From the NCBI GenBank assembly GCA_947488605.1, contig CANKZJ010000001.1:744001-808000 (forward strand): a stretch of 64,000 nt of DNA, in the 5' to 3' direction. Numbering within the stretch: position 1 is the first letter of the stretch; every line of letters begins with the position of its first letter. The translations under genes and the position numbers were made by a program. The notes below the pieces were generated by a model, which ran no database searches, was not told where the DNA came from, and saw nothing but the letters and a program-made list of their open reading frames with translations. Positions 27,332 through 36,703 of this stretch are shown piece after piece. The stretch comes from an uncultured Paracoccaceae bacterium. Lineage in GTDB: Bacteria > Pseudomonadota > Alphaproteobacteria > Rhodobacterales > Rhodobacteraceae.

Positions 27332-29105
27332 CTTTTTCCAACTGACGCAAATGCAAAGCGCTATCCTGACCATGCTGGTCGTCTTGGGCATGTTTTTGAT
27401 GTTCCTGCGCGAAGTCTATCCCACTGAAGTCGTTGCCATGATCGGGGTTTCGGTCTTGTTGGTCACCGGGGTCCTTCCCTATGAGGCGGCCGTTATGGCG
27501 CTTGCCAATCCGGCCCCTTGGACGATTGCAGCAATGTTTATCATTGTTGGTGCGCTTGTGCGCACTGGTGCGCTGAATGCGATGACGCAAATTGCCGAAC
27601 GGCAGGCCAAAATCAGCCCAGCGCGTGCGATTGGCGGTAGTTTGATATTTGTAGCATTCGCAAGTGCAATCATGAACAACACGCCCTTGGTCGTCGTGAT
27701 GATCCCTGTTTTTGTGCAGCTGGCTCGCAGCTTGGGCACGTCGGCGTCAAAGCTGCTTATCCCGCTAAGCTATGCTGCGATTGTCGGCGGAACCATGACT
27801 TTGCTCGGGACCTCAACCAACCTGCTTGTTGACGGTGTTGCGCGGGCGTCAGGCCTCGAGCCGTTTGGTATCCTGGAGATCATGCCCGTAGGGATCGTGG
27901 TCGTGGCGTGGACATTCACCTATCTCTATTTCATGGGACCGCGCCTGCTGCCGGACCGGCAAAGCATGGGCGCGATGTTGTCAGATCGGTCAAAGAAAAA
28001 GTTCTTTTCCGAGGTCGTGATCCCGCCTGATAGCAATTTAATCGGAGAGACGGTCACAAACGTCCAATTGTTCAAACGTGACGGTGTGCGCGTGATTGAT
28101 GTTGTGCGCGGTGATAAATCGCTGCGCCGCAACCTGAAGACCGTCGTTCTTGAACGGGGTGACCGTGTCGTCTTGCGCACACAAATGACCGAAGTTCTAT
28201 CCATTCAGAACAACAAAGATTTGCAACGGATCGATCAGATATCAGAGATCGAAACAACAACGGTGGAAGTCCTGATCACGCCTAACTGCAAAATGGTTGG
28301 ACGGCGTTTGGGCGCGATGCGACTGCGGCGGCGATATGCGGTTTATGCGCTGGCAGTGCACAGACGCGATGCCAATATGAATGCCCAAATTGACGATATC
28401 ATCGTGAAGGTCGGCGACACCCTTTTGCTGGAAGGATCGGCAGAAGATATTCAGCGCTTGGCCGAAGATATGAACCTTGGTGATGTGTCAGTACCGTCGC
28501 AGCGTGCATACCGTCGTAACCGCGCCCCTGTCGCAATTGGCGTGCTTTTGGGCGTTGTGACGCTGGCTGCATTGGGCGTAGCACCGATCTTGATGCTTGC
28601 GATGATTGGTGTGACCTTGGTCTTGATGACGGGATGCATCGATGCGGATGAAGCGTTTTCATATGTCGATGGGCGCTTGCTTGCTTTGATCTTTGCGATG
28701 TTGGGCGTTGGATCTGCGTTGCAATCATCGGGCGCTGTAGGAATTATTGCAGATACGCTTTCGCCGGTGATGCTGGTTTTGCCGCCATTCTTTGTCGTGC
28801 TCTCTGTTTATCTGCTCTCCAGCATCCTGACTGAACTTGTATCCAACAACGCCGTCGCGGTCGTCATGACCCCAATTGCGATTGGTTTGGCAAGCGCTTT
28901 GGGTGTCGATCCGCGGCCTTTGGTTGTCGCAGTGATGATCGCCGCGAGTGCGAGTTTTGCCACGCCTATCGGTTATCAGACAAACACATTGGTCTACGGT
29001 CCCGGTGGGTATAAATTCACCGACTTCCTGAAGTTCGGCGTGCCGCTGAACCTGTCGCTGGCGCCGCTTGTTTCCTTTGTCATCCCCTTCGTATGGCCGC
29101 TCTAG
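27324..29105 (+). CDS. SLC13/DASS-type permease with TrkA-C domains
   Basis: A 593-residue inner-membrane protein. N-terminal helices with NNTPLVVVMIPVF and SYAAIVGGTMTLLGTSTNLLVDG form the first half of the ion-transporter (CitMHS/NaS) fold. Two RCK_C (TrkA-C) domains follow, at about residues 220-300 and 305-390. The second membrane half contains SNNAVAVVMTPIAIGLA and ASFATPIGYQTNTLVYGPGGYKFTDFLKFG. Such proteins carry sulfate or carboxylates with sodium. The start is the ATG at 27324 (MADFFQLTQ), overlapping the previous gene by 8 bases. Confidence 0.9.
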   Translation: MADFFQLTQMQSAILTMLVVLGMFLMFLREVYPTEVVAMIGVSVLLVTGVLPYEAAVMALANPAPWTIAAMFIIVGALVRTGALNAMTQIAERQAKISPARAIGGSLIFVAFASAIMNNTPLVVVMIPVFVQLARSLGTSASKLLIPLSYAAIVGGTMTLLGTSTNLLVDGVARASGLEPFGILEIMPVGIVVVAWTFTYLYFMGPRLLPDRQSMGAMLSDRSKKKFFSEVVIPPDSNLIGETVTNVQLFKRDGVRVIDVVRGDKSLRRNLKTVVLERGDRVVLRTQMTEVLSIQNNKDLQRIDQISEIETTTVEVLITPNCKMVGRRLGAMRLRRRYAVYALAVHRRDANMNAQIDDIIVKVGDTLLLEGSAEDIQRLAEDMNLGDVSVPSQRAYRRNRAPVAIGVLLGVVTLAALGVAPILMLAMIGVTLVLMTGCIDADEAFSYVDGRLLALIFAMLGVGSALQSSGAVGIIADTLSPVMLVLPPFFVVLSVYLLSSILTELVSNNAVAVVMTPIAIGLASALGVDPRPLVVAVMIAASASFATPIGYQTNTLVYGPGGYKFTDFLKFGVPLNLSLAPLVSFVIPFVWPL

Positions 29106-29177
29106 CGCGGGGTTGCGGGGCAGCATCCGCATGCCGTATAGAGGCGCTGATTTACACGACAAAACACGAGGTTTCAG

Positions 29178-29927
29178 ATGGCTGGCCACTCCAAATGGGC
29201 GAATATTCAGCACCGCAAAGGGCGTCAGGATAAACTGCGCTCCAAGCTGTTCTCAAAGCTTGCCAAAGAAATCACAGTTGCCGCCAAAATGGGCGACCCG
29301 GACCCTGACAAAAACCCGCGCCTGCGTATGGCAGTAAAAGAGGCCAAATCCAGTTCTGTACCCAAGGACGTGATCGACCGCGCGATTAAGAAATCGCAAG
29401 GTGGAGACGCGGAAAACTATGATGAGATCCGCTATGAGGGATATGGCCCGAACGGCGTTGCGGTGATCGTCGAAACAATGACGGACAATCGCAACCGGAC
29501 AGCATCGACCGTGCGATCCACGTTTTCCAAGAACGGTGGAAATCTGGGCGAGACTGGATCTGTTGGGTTCATGTTCGACCGCAAAGGCGAAGTTGTTTAT
29601 GGGCCCGAAGTCGGCGACGCAGATACCGTCATGATGGCTGCGATTGAGGCAGGTGCGGAAGATGTACAGAGCGACGAAGACGGCCATGTTATCTATTGCG
29701 CCGATACTGACCTTAACGATGTAGCAACGGCGCTTGAGGCGGAATTGGGCGAATCCCAGACAACCAAGTTGATTTGGAAGCCCAACATGACCACCGAGTT
29801 GGATGTTGAGGGTCTGACCAAGTTGATGAAGTTGCTCGATACGCTAGAAGAAGATGACGATGTGCAGCGTGTGACATCAAACTTCGAAGCCTCAGACGAG
29901 GTCATGGCAGCTTTCGCAGAGAACTAG
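29178..29927 (+). CDS. yebC: YebC/PmpR-family protein
   Basis: A 249-residue member of the TACO1/YebC family, with the conserved N-terminus [39 protein letters not shown], middle [33 protein letters not shown] and [22 protein letters not shown]. YebC proteins were long called regulators. Recent work on the family links them to translation of difficult motifs at the ribosome. Length is normal. A hairpin with a T-run follows at 29946. Confidence 0.96.
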   Translation: MAGHSKWANIQHRKGRQDKLRSKLFSKLAKEITVAAKMGDPDPDKNPRLRMAVKEAKSSSVPKDVIDRAIKKSQGGDAENYDEIRYEGYGPNGVAVIVETMTDNRNRTASTVRSTFSKNGGNLGETGSVGFMFDRKGEVVYGPEVGDADTVMMAAIEAGAEDVQSDEDGHVIYCADTDLNDVATALEAELGESQTTKLIWKPNMTTELDVEGLTKLMKLLDTLEEDDDVQRVTSNFEASDEVMAAFAEN

Positions 29928-29945
29928 TATCTGTTGCAAGGTCTG

Positions 29946-29980
29946 AGGGGCGGCCCCCGAGGTATTTTTGAACAGAAGAA
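29946..29980 (+). terminator. Terminator after yebC with roseobacter-type motif
   Basis: GGGG-CGG-CCCC is followed by CGAGGTATTTTTG then AACAGAAGAAG. The hairpin plus T-run fits a factor-independent terminator. The GAGTATTT/AAGATGA-like second half resembles the motif at 19558, suggesting a shared repeat family. Confidence 0.6.
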
Positions 29981-29989
29981 GCTGCCGGG

Positions 29990-30529
29990 TTAGGGTGTGA
30001 TGATCCCGCTCTCTGTCACGATCAGATCAAGCGGTTGATCGGTCGGTTCAAGCGGAAGCATTGCGTCTTCTTGTGCAGCATAGGCAAAACCAATCGCCAT
30101 TGTCGGCTGTGCTGCGCGCAGTTTTTCTAAGGTCCGGTCGTAAAAGCCACCGCCATATCCAAGGCGTCCACCGTTTCGGTCAAACGCCACAAGCGGAACA
30201 ATGACGATTTGCGGGGTCATCCAATCGCCCACCTCGGGGATCATTGCGCCGAACGCACCTTGCACGAGCGCGCAATCCGGCTCCCAACTGCGAAAGCGAA
30301 GGGGTTCACCTGCTGCTATGATAACAGGCACGCCGACCGGCCCGTGTGCTGCGGCTTCTTCCATTGCCGGGGTTGGGTTGATTTCAGTGCGCATCGCCAT
30401 GTAGCCCGCAAGAGGCACGCCCCGATACCCTGCAAGAACTTCGCTTAAATAGCCCGCGGTAGCCGCACCCGGCGCATGCGCCTTTTTGCGGCGCGCGAAC
30501 GCTGCCTGACGCGCGGCTGACTTATCCAT
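29990..30529 (-). CDS. 5-formyltetrahydrofolate cyclo-ligase
   Basis: ATP-dependent conversion of 5-formyl-THF to 5,10-methenyl-THF. The 179-residue protein ends with the family signature FDRNGGRLGYGGGFYDRTLEKLR followed by IGFAYAAQE and LDLIVTESGII. The N-terminal KSAARQAAFARRK and MAMRTEINPTPAM segments also fit. The start is the ATG at 30529, which overlaps the mgtE stop by one base; a GTG 12 bases earlier is also in frame but less likely. It is co-transcribed with mgtE. Confidence 0.93.
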   Translation of the reverse strand: MDKSAARQAAFARRKKAHAPGAATAGYLSEVLAGYRGVPLAGYMAMRTEINPTPAMEEAAAHGPVGVPVIIAAGEPLRFRSWEPDCALVQGAFGAMIPEVGDWMTPQIVIVPLVAFDRNGGRLGYGGGFYDRTLEKLRAAQPTMAIGFAYAAQEDAMLPLEPTDQPLDLIVTESGIITP

Positions 30530-31902
30530 TACAACAGCCACATCGCGGCAAGCCCCAAGAACGCCAAAAAGCCCACGACATCCGTGACCGTCGTCACGAA
30601 AGCACCTGACGCAAGTGCGGGGTCAACGCCCATACGTTCCAACAAAACCGGGATCACTGTGCCAGCGAGGCCAGCGACGACCATGTTGATCACCATCGCC
30701 ACAGCGATCACCAGACCAAGCATCGGTGAGCCAAACCAGACCACGCCCACAATGCCCATCGCAACGGCGAAGATGACACCGTTGATCAGGCCGACAAGCG
30801 CCTCTTTCTTGATGACCCGCCAGACGTTTGCGGTCGTCAAATCCCGTGTCGCAAGCGCACGCACGGCCACTGTCAGTGATTGTGTGCCTGCATTGCCGCC
30901 CATAGAGGCCACAATCGGCATAAGAACCGCGAGTGCGACAAGCCCCGCAATCGTTTCTTCAAACATCGAAATAACGATGGATGCGAGAATGGCAGTGACC
31001 AGATTTACCGCCAGCCACGGAAAGCGTTGCTTGGTCGTGGCGATCACTTTGTCAGACAAGCTACCTTCGCCGACACCGGCCAATCGCAGGATGTCTTCTT
31101 CGGCTTCTTCTTCAAGAAATGCCATCGCGTCATCAATGGTGATCACACCAACAATCCGGTCATCATCATCGACGACCGGGGCAGTGATCATGTGATAGTG
31201 GTTAATGGCCTGCGCCACTTCTTCGACGTCTTGGGCCACGTGGAAGGTACGAAATGTATCTTCGGTCAAGTCACGCAAGGCCATTGTGCGCGGATGGCTC
31301 AAAATGCGACCGAGCGAGACATAACCCATGGCCTTGAGGCGCGGATCGACCAAAATGATGTGATAGAATTGATCGGGCAACACCACGTCCGAGCGCAGGT
31401 AATCAATCGCATCCCCTACCGTCCAATGCTCTGGCGCGCGCACCAATTCGGACTGCATGTGGCGGCCCGCGGATTCCTCGGGGTAGGTAAGCGCTTGTTC
31501 AACAACCACACGGTCGCTGGCATCAAGCGCCTCCAGCACAGCCTCTTGTTGTTGCACGTCGAGGTATTCGACCAGATCGACAACATCGTCGCTTTCCAGC
31601 TCGCGCACCGCTTCGGCAAGCTCGGTCGGGGCGAGTTGTTCGATGACCTCTTCACGCAGGCGCTCGTCCAGCTCAGAGAGGATGTCACCGTCCATGCCGC
31701 CAGGCCAGACCGTCAGAAGATCGCGTCGTTCACGCTTGTCAATTTGTTCAAGCAGGTGGGCCACATCGGCTGGATGCAGTGCTTCGAGCAGGAAGGTGAC
31801 CGTTTCCCCGTCACCCGCCCGGACAGCATCAAGCACATCACTGACCAAACGGTCGGAGATACCAAATGCTCCGTCTTCGCTGTTGAACTCCGGGTCGGCC
31901 AT
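30529..31902 (-). CDS. mgtE: Magnesium transporter MgtE
   Basis: A 457-residue magnesium channel/transporter. It has an N-terminal MgtE_N domain (helical repeats, LLEALHPADVAHLLEQIDKRERRDLL). A CBS pair follows (about residues 140-260, including HPRTMALRDL and DRIVGVITIDDAM). The C-terminal membrane domain of five helices includes MPIVASMGGNAGTQSLTVAVRALA, the Gly-Asn-Ala-Gly-Thr motif of the pore. MADPEF at 31902 is preceded by GGGGGAA. An alternative start at 31929 would add nine residues (MLQQQQGEW). Confidence 0.94.
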   Translation of the reverse strand: MADPEFNSEDGAFGISDRLVSDVLDAVRAGDGETVTFLLEALHPADVAHLLEQIDKRERRDLLTVWPGGMDGDILSELDERLREEVIEQLAPTELAEAVRELESDDVVDLVEYLDVQQQEAVLEALDASDRVVVEQALTYPEESAGRHMQSELVRAPEHWTVGDAIDYLRSDVVLPDQFYHIILVDPRLKAMGYVSLGRILSHPRTMALRDLTEDTFRTFHVAQDVEEVAQAINHYHMITAPVVDDDDRIVGVITIDDAMAFLEEEAEEDILRLAGVGEGSLSDKVIATTKQRFPWLAVNLVTAILASIVISMFEETIAGLVALAVLMPIVASMGGNAGTQSLTVAVRALATRDLTTANVWRVIKKEALVGLINGVIFAVAMGIVGVVWFGSPMLGLVIAVAMVINMVVAGLAGTVIPVLLERMGVDPALASGAFVTTVTDVVGFLAFLGLAAMWLL

Positions 31903-32002
31903 CCATTCCCCCTGCTGTTGCTGCAACATAATCTTTCCCGGCCTCTACACAACGCCCATTTGAGCGATTTACCCCAATCGCCCTGACCCATATGCTTGAA
32001 GT

Positions 32003-33292
32003 ATGACAAAGCAATTACTTCTGGGCCAAACGCTTGGCTTTTCACAAAACCCGCTGACAGGCGACTGGGCAGACGCAGTGCTGTTTGACAGCGCGGGCGG
32101 CGTTTTGGTTGATGGGGCGCAAATTGTAGACGTGGGCAATGGTGCTGCGTTACGTGCGGCACACAGCCAAGCGCAGGTTACTGACTACGGCGATGCACTT
32201 ATCAGCGCGGGTTTTGTCGATGCGCATATGCACTATCCACAGACTGGCATTATCGCAAGCTGGGGCAAGCAGCTGATCGATTGGTTGAATACCTACACAT
32301 TTCCAGAGGAATCCCGCTTTGGGGATCGGGCCTATGCGGATGAGGTCGCCGGGCGCACGCTTGATCTGGCCTTGGCGCATGGCACAACGACACTCGCCAG
32401 CTTTTGCACGGTCCACCCAGAAAGCGTTGATGCATTCTTTACGGCTGCGGAGGTCCGAAACATGGCCGTGATCGCGGGCAAAACCTGTATGGACCGCAAT
32501 GCGCCGGACACGCTGCGCGATACGGCAAAATCGGCCTATGACGACAGCAAGGCTTTGTTGGAAAAGTGGCACGGTCAAGGGCGCGCCAACTACGCGATCA
32601 CACCGCGGTTTTCACCAACCTCAACGCCAGAACAACTCGCCGCACTTGGCGCGCTTTGGTCTGAAAACCCGGGCTGTTTGATGCAAACCCACCTGAGCGA
32701 GCAACATCCTGAAATTGCTTGGGTCAAAGAGCTTTTCCCGAATGCGCGGGATTATTTGGATACCTATGAGGCTTTCGGGTTGTTGGGCGAAAACGGTCTG
32801 TATGGACATGCAATCCATCTGGAAGATCGCGAAATCGCGCGACTTGCTGAGGTTGGAGGTGCGGTTGTCCACTGTCCGACATCGAACACGTTTATCGGGT
32901 CCGGCCTGTTTGATTTGAAGGGTTTGGCAAAGGCCTCTGTATCAATCGGGTTGGCAACGGATACAGGCGGCGGATCATCGTTTTCGATGTTGCGCACGAT
33001 GGCAGCGGCTTATGAGGTGGCACAATTGCGCGGGGTCGCGTTGCATCCATCCCAGCTGATGTGGTTGGCGACAGAAGGATCTGCCCAGGCACTTAAGATG
33101 TCTGGAAAGATCGGGCGTCTCGACAAGGGCGCCGCTGCGGATATCACTGTTATCGATTTGCGGTCGACGCCAGCAATTGCGCAGCGCACATCGCAGGCGC
33201 GTGATATCTGGGACGCCGTTTTTCCGACCATCATGATGGGTGATGATCGCGCAATCAAAGATGTGTGGGTTGCCGGTCAGCGGATGATCTAG
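32003..33292 (+). CDS. guaD: Guanine deaminase
   Basis: A zinc amidohydrolase that converts guanine to xanthine in purine salvage or catabolism. The 429-residue protein has the metal motif GFVDAHMHYPQTG near residue 75, then TLASFCTVHPES, THLSEQHPEIAWVKELFP, YGHAIHLEDREI and GLATDTGGGSSFSML, matching GuaD. Length and order are normal. It is divergent from mgtE and convergent with the CAP lipoprotein (4-base overlap). Confidence 0.95.
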   Translation: MTKQLLLGQTLGFSQNPLTGDWADAVLFDSAGGVLVDGAQIVDVGNGAALRAAHSQAQVTDYGDALISAGFVDAHMHYPQTGIIASWGKQLIDWLNTYTFPEESRFGDRAYADEVAGRTLDLALAHGTTTLASFCTVHPESVDAFFTAAEVRNMAVIAGKTCMDRNAPDTLRDTAKSAYDDSKALLEKWHGQGRANYAITPRFSPTSTPEQLAALGALWSENPGCLMQTHLSEQHPEIAWVKELFPNARDYLDTYEAFGLLGENGLYGHAIHLEDREIARLAEVGGAVVHCPTSNTFIGSGLFDLKGLAKASVSIGLATDTGGGSSFSMLRTMAAAYEVAQLRGVALHPSQLMWLATEGSAQALKMSGKIGRLDKGAAADITVIDLRSTPAIAQRTSQARDIWDAVFPTIMMGDDRAIKDVWVAGQRMI

Positions 33293-33768
33293 CAGTTCCC
33301 CGCGAGCTTAAGCACCCAAGTGTTTCCTGACCGGCCAAGTCCATACTGTGTATAACTTGGCGCGAGCATATTGCGGCGGTGACCAGGTGAGTTTTGCCAC
33401 GCGACCAAGACTGCTTGCTCGGATGTTTGCCCATCTGCAATGTTCTCGGCGCCAGACTGCATGGCACAGCCGCCAGCCTGCGCGCGTTCCACAAAGGTAT
33501 CGCCATTTGGGCCGCCGGGTGAATCGTGTGAAAAATACCCCCGCCGCGCCATATCTTCTGCATGCGCCTGTGCTGCGCGGGCAAGTGCTGCGTTTGACCT
33601 TAGCGCACTCAGACCTTGGTTGGCACGAAATGCGTTAAGACCCGCAGCAAATCCAGTCGCGCTGACGGGTGACGCCGAGGTGACCTCAACAGGCATCGTC
33701 TGTGAGACCGGGCTTGCGCCGCATCCAACCAAAACGGCCAAAGCGGCCACAACAAGCATTCTTCTCAT
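33289..33768 (-). CDS. CAP-domain lipoprotein
   Basis: A 159-residue protein with a lipoprotein signal (MRRMLVVAALAVLVGC, lipobox Cys16). A bacterial CAP/SCP domain follows: LNAFRANQGLSALRSNAALARAAQAHAEDMARRGYFSHDSPGG with conserved His, then AGGCAMQSGAENIADGQTSEQAVLVAWQNSPGHRRNMLAPSYTQYGLGR. Such domains are found in secreted proteins of unclear biochemical function. The start is the ATG at 33768 with AAGGA upstream. Confidence 0.9.
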   Translation of the reverse strand: MRRMLVVAALAVLVGCGASPVSQTMPVEVTSASPVSATGFAAGLNAFRANQGLSALRSNAALARAAQAHAEDMARRGYFSHDSPGGPNGDTFVERAQAGGCAMQSGAENIADGQTSEQAVLVAWQNSPGHRRNMLAPSYTQYGLGRSGNTWVLKLAGNC

Positions 33769-33847
33769 CTGGTATTCCTTAGGCAATCAGGCTTTCAGTT
33801 GTATAAAGACAATAACGACAACCATGGCCAAATTTGGACAGGCCCGC

Positions 33848-35185
33848 CTATTGCGCGAGTTTGCGCGCAAGCCTGTTTTGATGTGCGATCGCCTTTGGCA
33901 TATCGAGGGTCATCATGTGGCCTTCACCGACAATTTGACGCCCTTCCACAAACAAAGCATCAACCTTGGCAGGGCCCGCCAGCAAGAGTGCGGCCGGATC
34001 CCAAGAGCCTGCATTCTCAACCGTATCAGCATTCCAGATCGCGATATCAGCACGTTTGCCAACAGCGATTTGGCCACAATCATCGCGCCCCAGGACCTGC
34101 GCGCCGCCGCGTGTTGCGATTTCCAAAGCTTCACGGGCTGACATGGCATCCGCCCCGTTTTGAACCCGCTGTAGCAACATGGCCTGCCGTGCCTCGGACA
34201 CCATGTTTCCGATGTCATTGCTTGCCGATCCATCGACGCCCAGACCAACCTGTACGCCCGCATCCCGCATCTGGCGGATCGGCGCGATCCCGGAACCCAA
34301 ACGACAGTTTGAGCACGGACAATGCGCGACGCCAGTTCCCGATTGTGCGAAGAGCTTAATCTCTTGCCCGTCCAGTTTAACACAGTGCGCGTGCCAGACA
34401 TCGTCACCTGTCCAACCAAGGTCTTCGGCATATTGGCCCGGACGGCAGCCAAACTTTTCCAGCGAATAGGCGATGTCTTCGTCGTTTTCTGCAAGATGCG
34501 TGTGCATCATCACACCCTTGTCGCGCGCAAGAATGGCTGCGTCGCGCATCAGGTCACGCGAGACTGAAAATGGACTGCATGGTGCAACGCCAACACGGGT
34601 CATCGCGCCGGGGTTGGGATCGTGGAAAGCATCAATGACGCGAATGCTGTCTTGCAAGATCGCGTTTTCGTCCTCGACCAAAGCATCAGGCGGCAAACCG
34701 CCATCGCTTTCGCCGATGCTCATTGCACCCCGTGTTGCATGGAACCGCATGCCAACTTCGCTGGCGGCCGCGATTGTATCGTCCAGTCGCGCACCGTTTG
34801 GGTAAAGATACAGATGGTCAGAGGTCAGCGTGCAACCCGAAAGCGCCAATTCCGCCAAACCGATCTGCGCGGAGACAAACATCTCTTCCGGGCCAAAACG
34901 CGACCAAATGGGATAGAGACGCTGCAACCAGCCAAAAAGCAAAGCATCCTGTGCACCGGGTACGGCACGCGTCAGCGTTTGATAGAGGTGGTGATGGGTA
35001 TTGACCAAACCGGGGGTCACGATCTTGCCTGCGGCACTGAATGATTGGCCGTCCGCCGCGTCGAGGTCATGGCCAATCTCTGCGATCACACCATCCTTAA
35101 GGCGCACATCGGCGCCGTGCAATTCAGTGCGGTCATCGTCCATCGTCAAAACGACGTCCGCGTTCTTGATGATAAGATCAGCCAT
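33848..35185 (-). CDS. 8-oxoguanine deaminase
   Basis: A 445-residue zinc amidohydrolase close to the 8-oxoguanine deaminase group, which turns 8-oxoguanine into urate and helps clear oxidised purines. Motifs are TPGLVNTHHHLYQTLTRAVPGAQDALLFGWLQRLYPIWSRF, LSGCTLTSDHLYLYPNG, MMHTHLAENDEDI, HAHCVKLDG and GLGVDGSASND. The N-terminus MADLIIKNADVVLTMDDD is standard. It overlaps the phosphatase gene upstream by 8 bases. Confidence 0.9.
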   Translation of the reverse strand: MADLIIKNADVVLTMDDDRTELHGADVRLKDGVIAEIGHDLDAADGQSFSAAGKIVTPGLVNTHHHLYQTLTRAVPGAQDALLFGWLQRLYPIWSRFGPEEMFVSAQIGLAELALSGCTLTSDHLYLYPNGARLDDTIAAASEVGMRFHATRGAMSIGESDGGLPPDALVEDENAILQDSIRVIDAFHDPNPGAMTRVGVAPCSPFSVSRDLMRDAAILARDKGVMMHTHLAENDEDIAYSLEKFGCRPGQYAEDLGWTGDDVWHAHCVKLDGQEIKLFAQSGTGVAHCPCSNCRLGSGIAPIRQMRDAGVQVGLGVDGSASNDIGNMVSEARQAMLLQRVQNGADAMSAREALEIATRGGAQVLGRDDCGQIAVGKRADIAIWNADTVENAGSWDPAALLLAGPAKVDALFVEGRQIVGEGHMMTLDMPKAIAHQNRLARKLAQ

Positions 35186-35987
35186 TCAATACCTGCCCCA
35201 AAATGGCGAGCGCTTCAGCGTGAATCTCCGGATTTGCCGCAGCAATGGCGCGACCGCCTTCATGTACAGAGCCGCCTTCCCAATCGGTGACGACGCCACC
35301 AGCGGCGTGCACAACTGCGATGGGCGCTTGAATGTCATATGCATTGAGGCCTGCCTCGATCACGAGGTCGACTTGCCCTGCTGCAACAAGCGCATAGCCA
35401 TAACAATCCATGCCATAGCGTGTCAGCTTCGCTTGGTTAGCTACCGCATGGAAACAACGGCCTTCCAGCGCGGTTCCGACTTCGGGAAAGGTTGTCAGGA
35501 TCGTGGCTTGCGCCAACGAACGCGGCTGACGGCACCGCAACGGTTTGCGCCCCAAGGGTCCATGCATTTCAGCAACGCCGAAACCCCCAACAAAACGCTC
35601 ACCAATATAGGGTTGATCGATCACACCAAAAAGCGGACCAGATGCATCCGCCACAGAAATCAAGACACCCCAAGTGGGTGTTCCGCTGATGTAGCCGCGC
35701 GTGCCATCAATTGGATCAAGAACCCAAGTCAGGCCGGTCGTGCCGGGTTGCGAGCCAAATTCCTCGCCAAGAATTGCATCGTCAGGACGCAATTGCGCCA
35801 GCACATCACGCATCGCTTTTTCAGCGCCGCGATCAGCAACGGTAACGGGATCAAATCCTTGATCTCGCTTGTTATCTGCCTCCAGCCCAATGCTGCGAAA
35901 ATGGGCAAGCGTGACAGGGCGCGCGGCATCCGCTAGCGCGTGAGCCACACGTATCAGTTCCGCGTGAGTTGATTCGGAGACAGTCAT
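35178..35987 (-). CDS. hisN: Inositol-monophosphatase-family enzyme, probable histidinol-phosphatase
   Basis: A 269-residue lithium-sensitive-type phosphatase. The metal site is ILGEEFG (Glu-Glu), WVLDPIDGTRGYISG (Asp-x-x-Asp) and C-terminal VTDWEGGSV. The FDPVTVADRGAEKAMRDVL segment and GTPTWGVLISV favour the histidinol-phosphatase branch over inositol phosphatase. Its pairing with 8-oxoguanine deaminase (8-base overlap) is not explained by histidine synthesis, so the assignment is likely but not certain. Confidence 0.75.
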   Translation of the reverse strand: MTVSESTHAELIRVAHALADAARPVTLAHFRSIGLEADNKRDQGFDPVTVADRGAEKAMRDVLAQLRPDDAILGEEFGSQPGTTGLTWVLDPIDGTRGYISGTPTWGVLISVADASGPLFGVIDQPYIGERFVGGFGVAEMHGPLGRKPLRCRQPRSLAQATILTTFPEVGTALEGRCFHAVANQAKLTRYGMDCYGYALVAAGQVDLVIEAGLNAYDIQAPIAVVHAAGGVVTDWEGGSVHEGGRAIAAANPEIHAEALAILGQVLNG

Positions 35988-36001
35988 CCTGAGGTCCTTT
36001 A

Positions 36002-36039
36002 GCTACGCCACGTCGCCTTTCGCGGTAGCGTGGCGCAGC
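36002..36039 (-). terminator. Hairpin between the XRE gene and the phosphatase gene
   Basis: GCTACGCCACG pairs with CGTGGCGCAGC (one mismatch) across a 16-base loop. It lies just before the phosphatase start and after the XRE gene stop. No strong T-run follows on the minus strand, so it may attenuate rather than end transcription. Confidence 0.4.
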
Positions 36040-36059
36040 ATCAAAGGTCAAGAGGTTGG

Positions 36060-36434
36060 CTACGCCGCCTCGCTCAGAACTCTGGCCAAATCGAACAAAC
36101 GGCGGCGTTGGTTTTCAGGGATCGCATAATACGAACGGAGCAACTCCAGTGCTTCTTTGTCGGTCAAGATATCACCAGGCATATCCGAGCCAGTTGCTTC
36201 CGCTGCGGGCTGATTATCCAGCCCTTCAAAAAAGAAAGAAACATCTACACTCAATACCTTAGAGATATCCCAAAGACGCGAAGCACTGACACGGTTCATG
36301 CCAGTCTCGTATTTTTGGATCTGCTGAAACTTGATACCAACCGCCTCAGCTAACTGTTGCTGAGTCGTGCCGTTCATCCAGCGGCGATGACGGATACGCT
36401 TACCGACATGGACGTCTACTGGGTGTTTCATCAT
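36060..36434 (-). CDS. XRE-family helix-turn-helix regulator
   Basis: A 124-residue regulator: HTH at about residues 10-65 (VGKRIRHRRWMNGTTQQQLAEAVGIKFQQIQKYETGMNRVSASRLWDIS). A C-terminal segment follows (LLRSYYAIPENQRRRLFDLARVLSEAA), as in the short SinR-like regulators common in Rhodobacterales. Targets are unknown. GAGG lies five bases before the first of two ATG codons. Confidence 0.88.
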   Translation of the reverse strand: MMKHPVDVHVGKRIRHRRWMNGTTQQQLAEAVGIKFQQIQKYETGMNRVSASRLWDISKVLSVDVSFFFEGLDNQPAAEATGSDMPGDILTDKEALELLRSYYAIPENQRRRLFDLARVLSEAA

Positions 36435-36703
36435 ATTTACCTCATCTTAGAAAGATACGACAAACAACTGCCGTACCCTGAAACGAGCGAAGGTCATGTG
36501 AACACATTTGCAAACATTTGCCCCGCACCGATCGCAAAACAACATTAGCACAGAACACGCAACGGTTGCAGCCCACGTCCTTACCTTAAGGACAGGTTGA
36601 AGGGCTAACTTTTGGTATTTCCGCCTGTTTTCCAAGCCAGAAGCAGACTACACATTATGTTGATACGGGCCAACAAACCCAAGTTTCGAAGGATTCTTTG
36701 CAA
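36435..36703. other. Divergent promoter region of the XRE regulator and quinone oxidoreductase
   Basis: No gene is seen. The stretch holds ATTTGCAAACATTTGCC near 36506-36522, a pair of TTTGC units ten bases apart, and another TTTGCAAAT just before the oxidoreductase start. These could be operators of the XRE protein, but nothing in the sequence proves it. Confidence 0.35.

Noticed and set aside
30880..31986. Long plus-strand frame (368 codons) opposite mgtE
   Set aside because: It is the antisense shadow of a clear MgtE gene, His/Arg-rich and without domain similarity.
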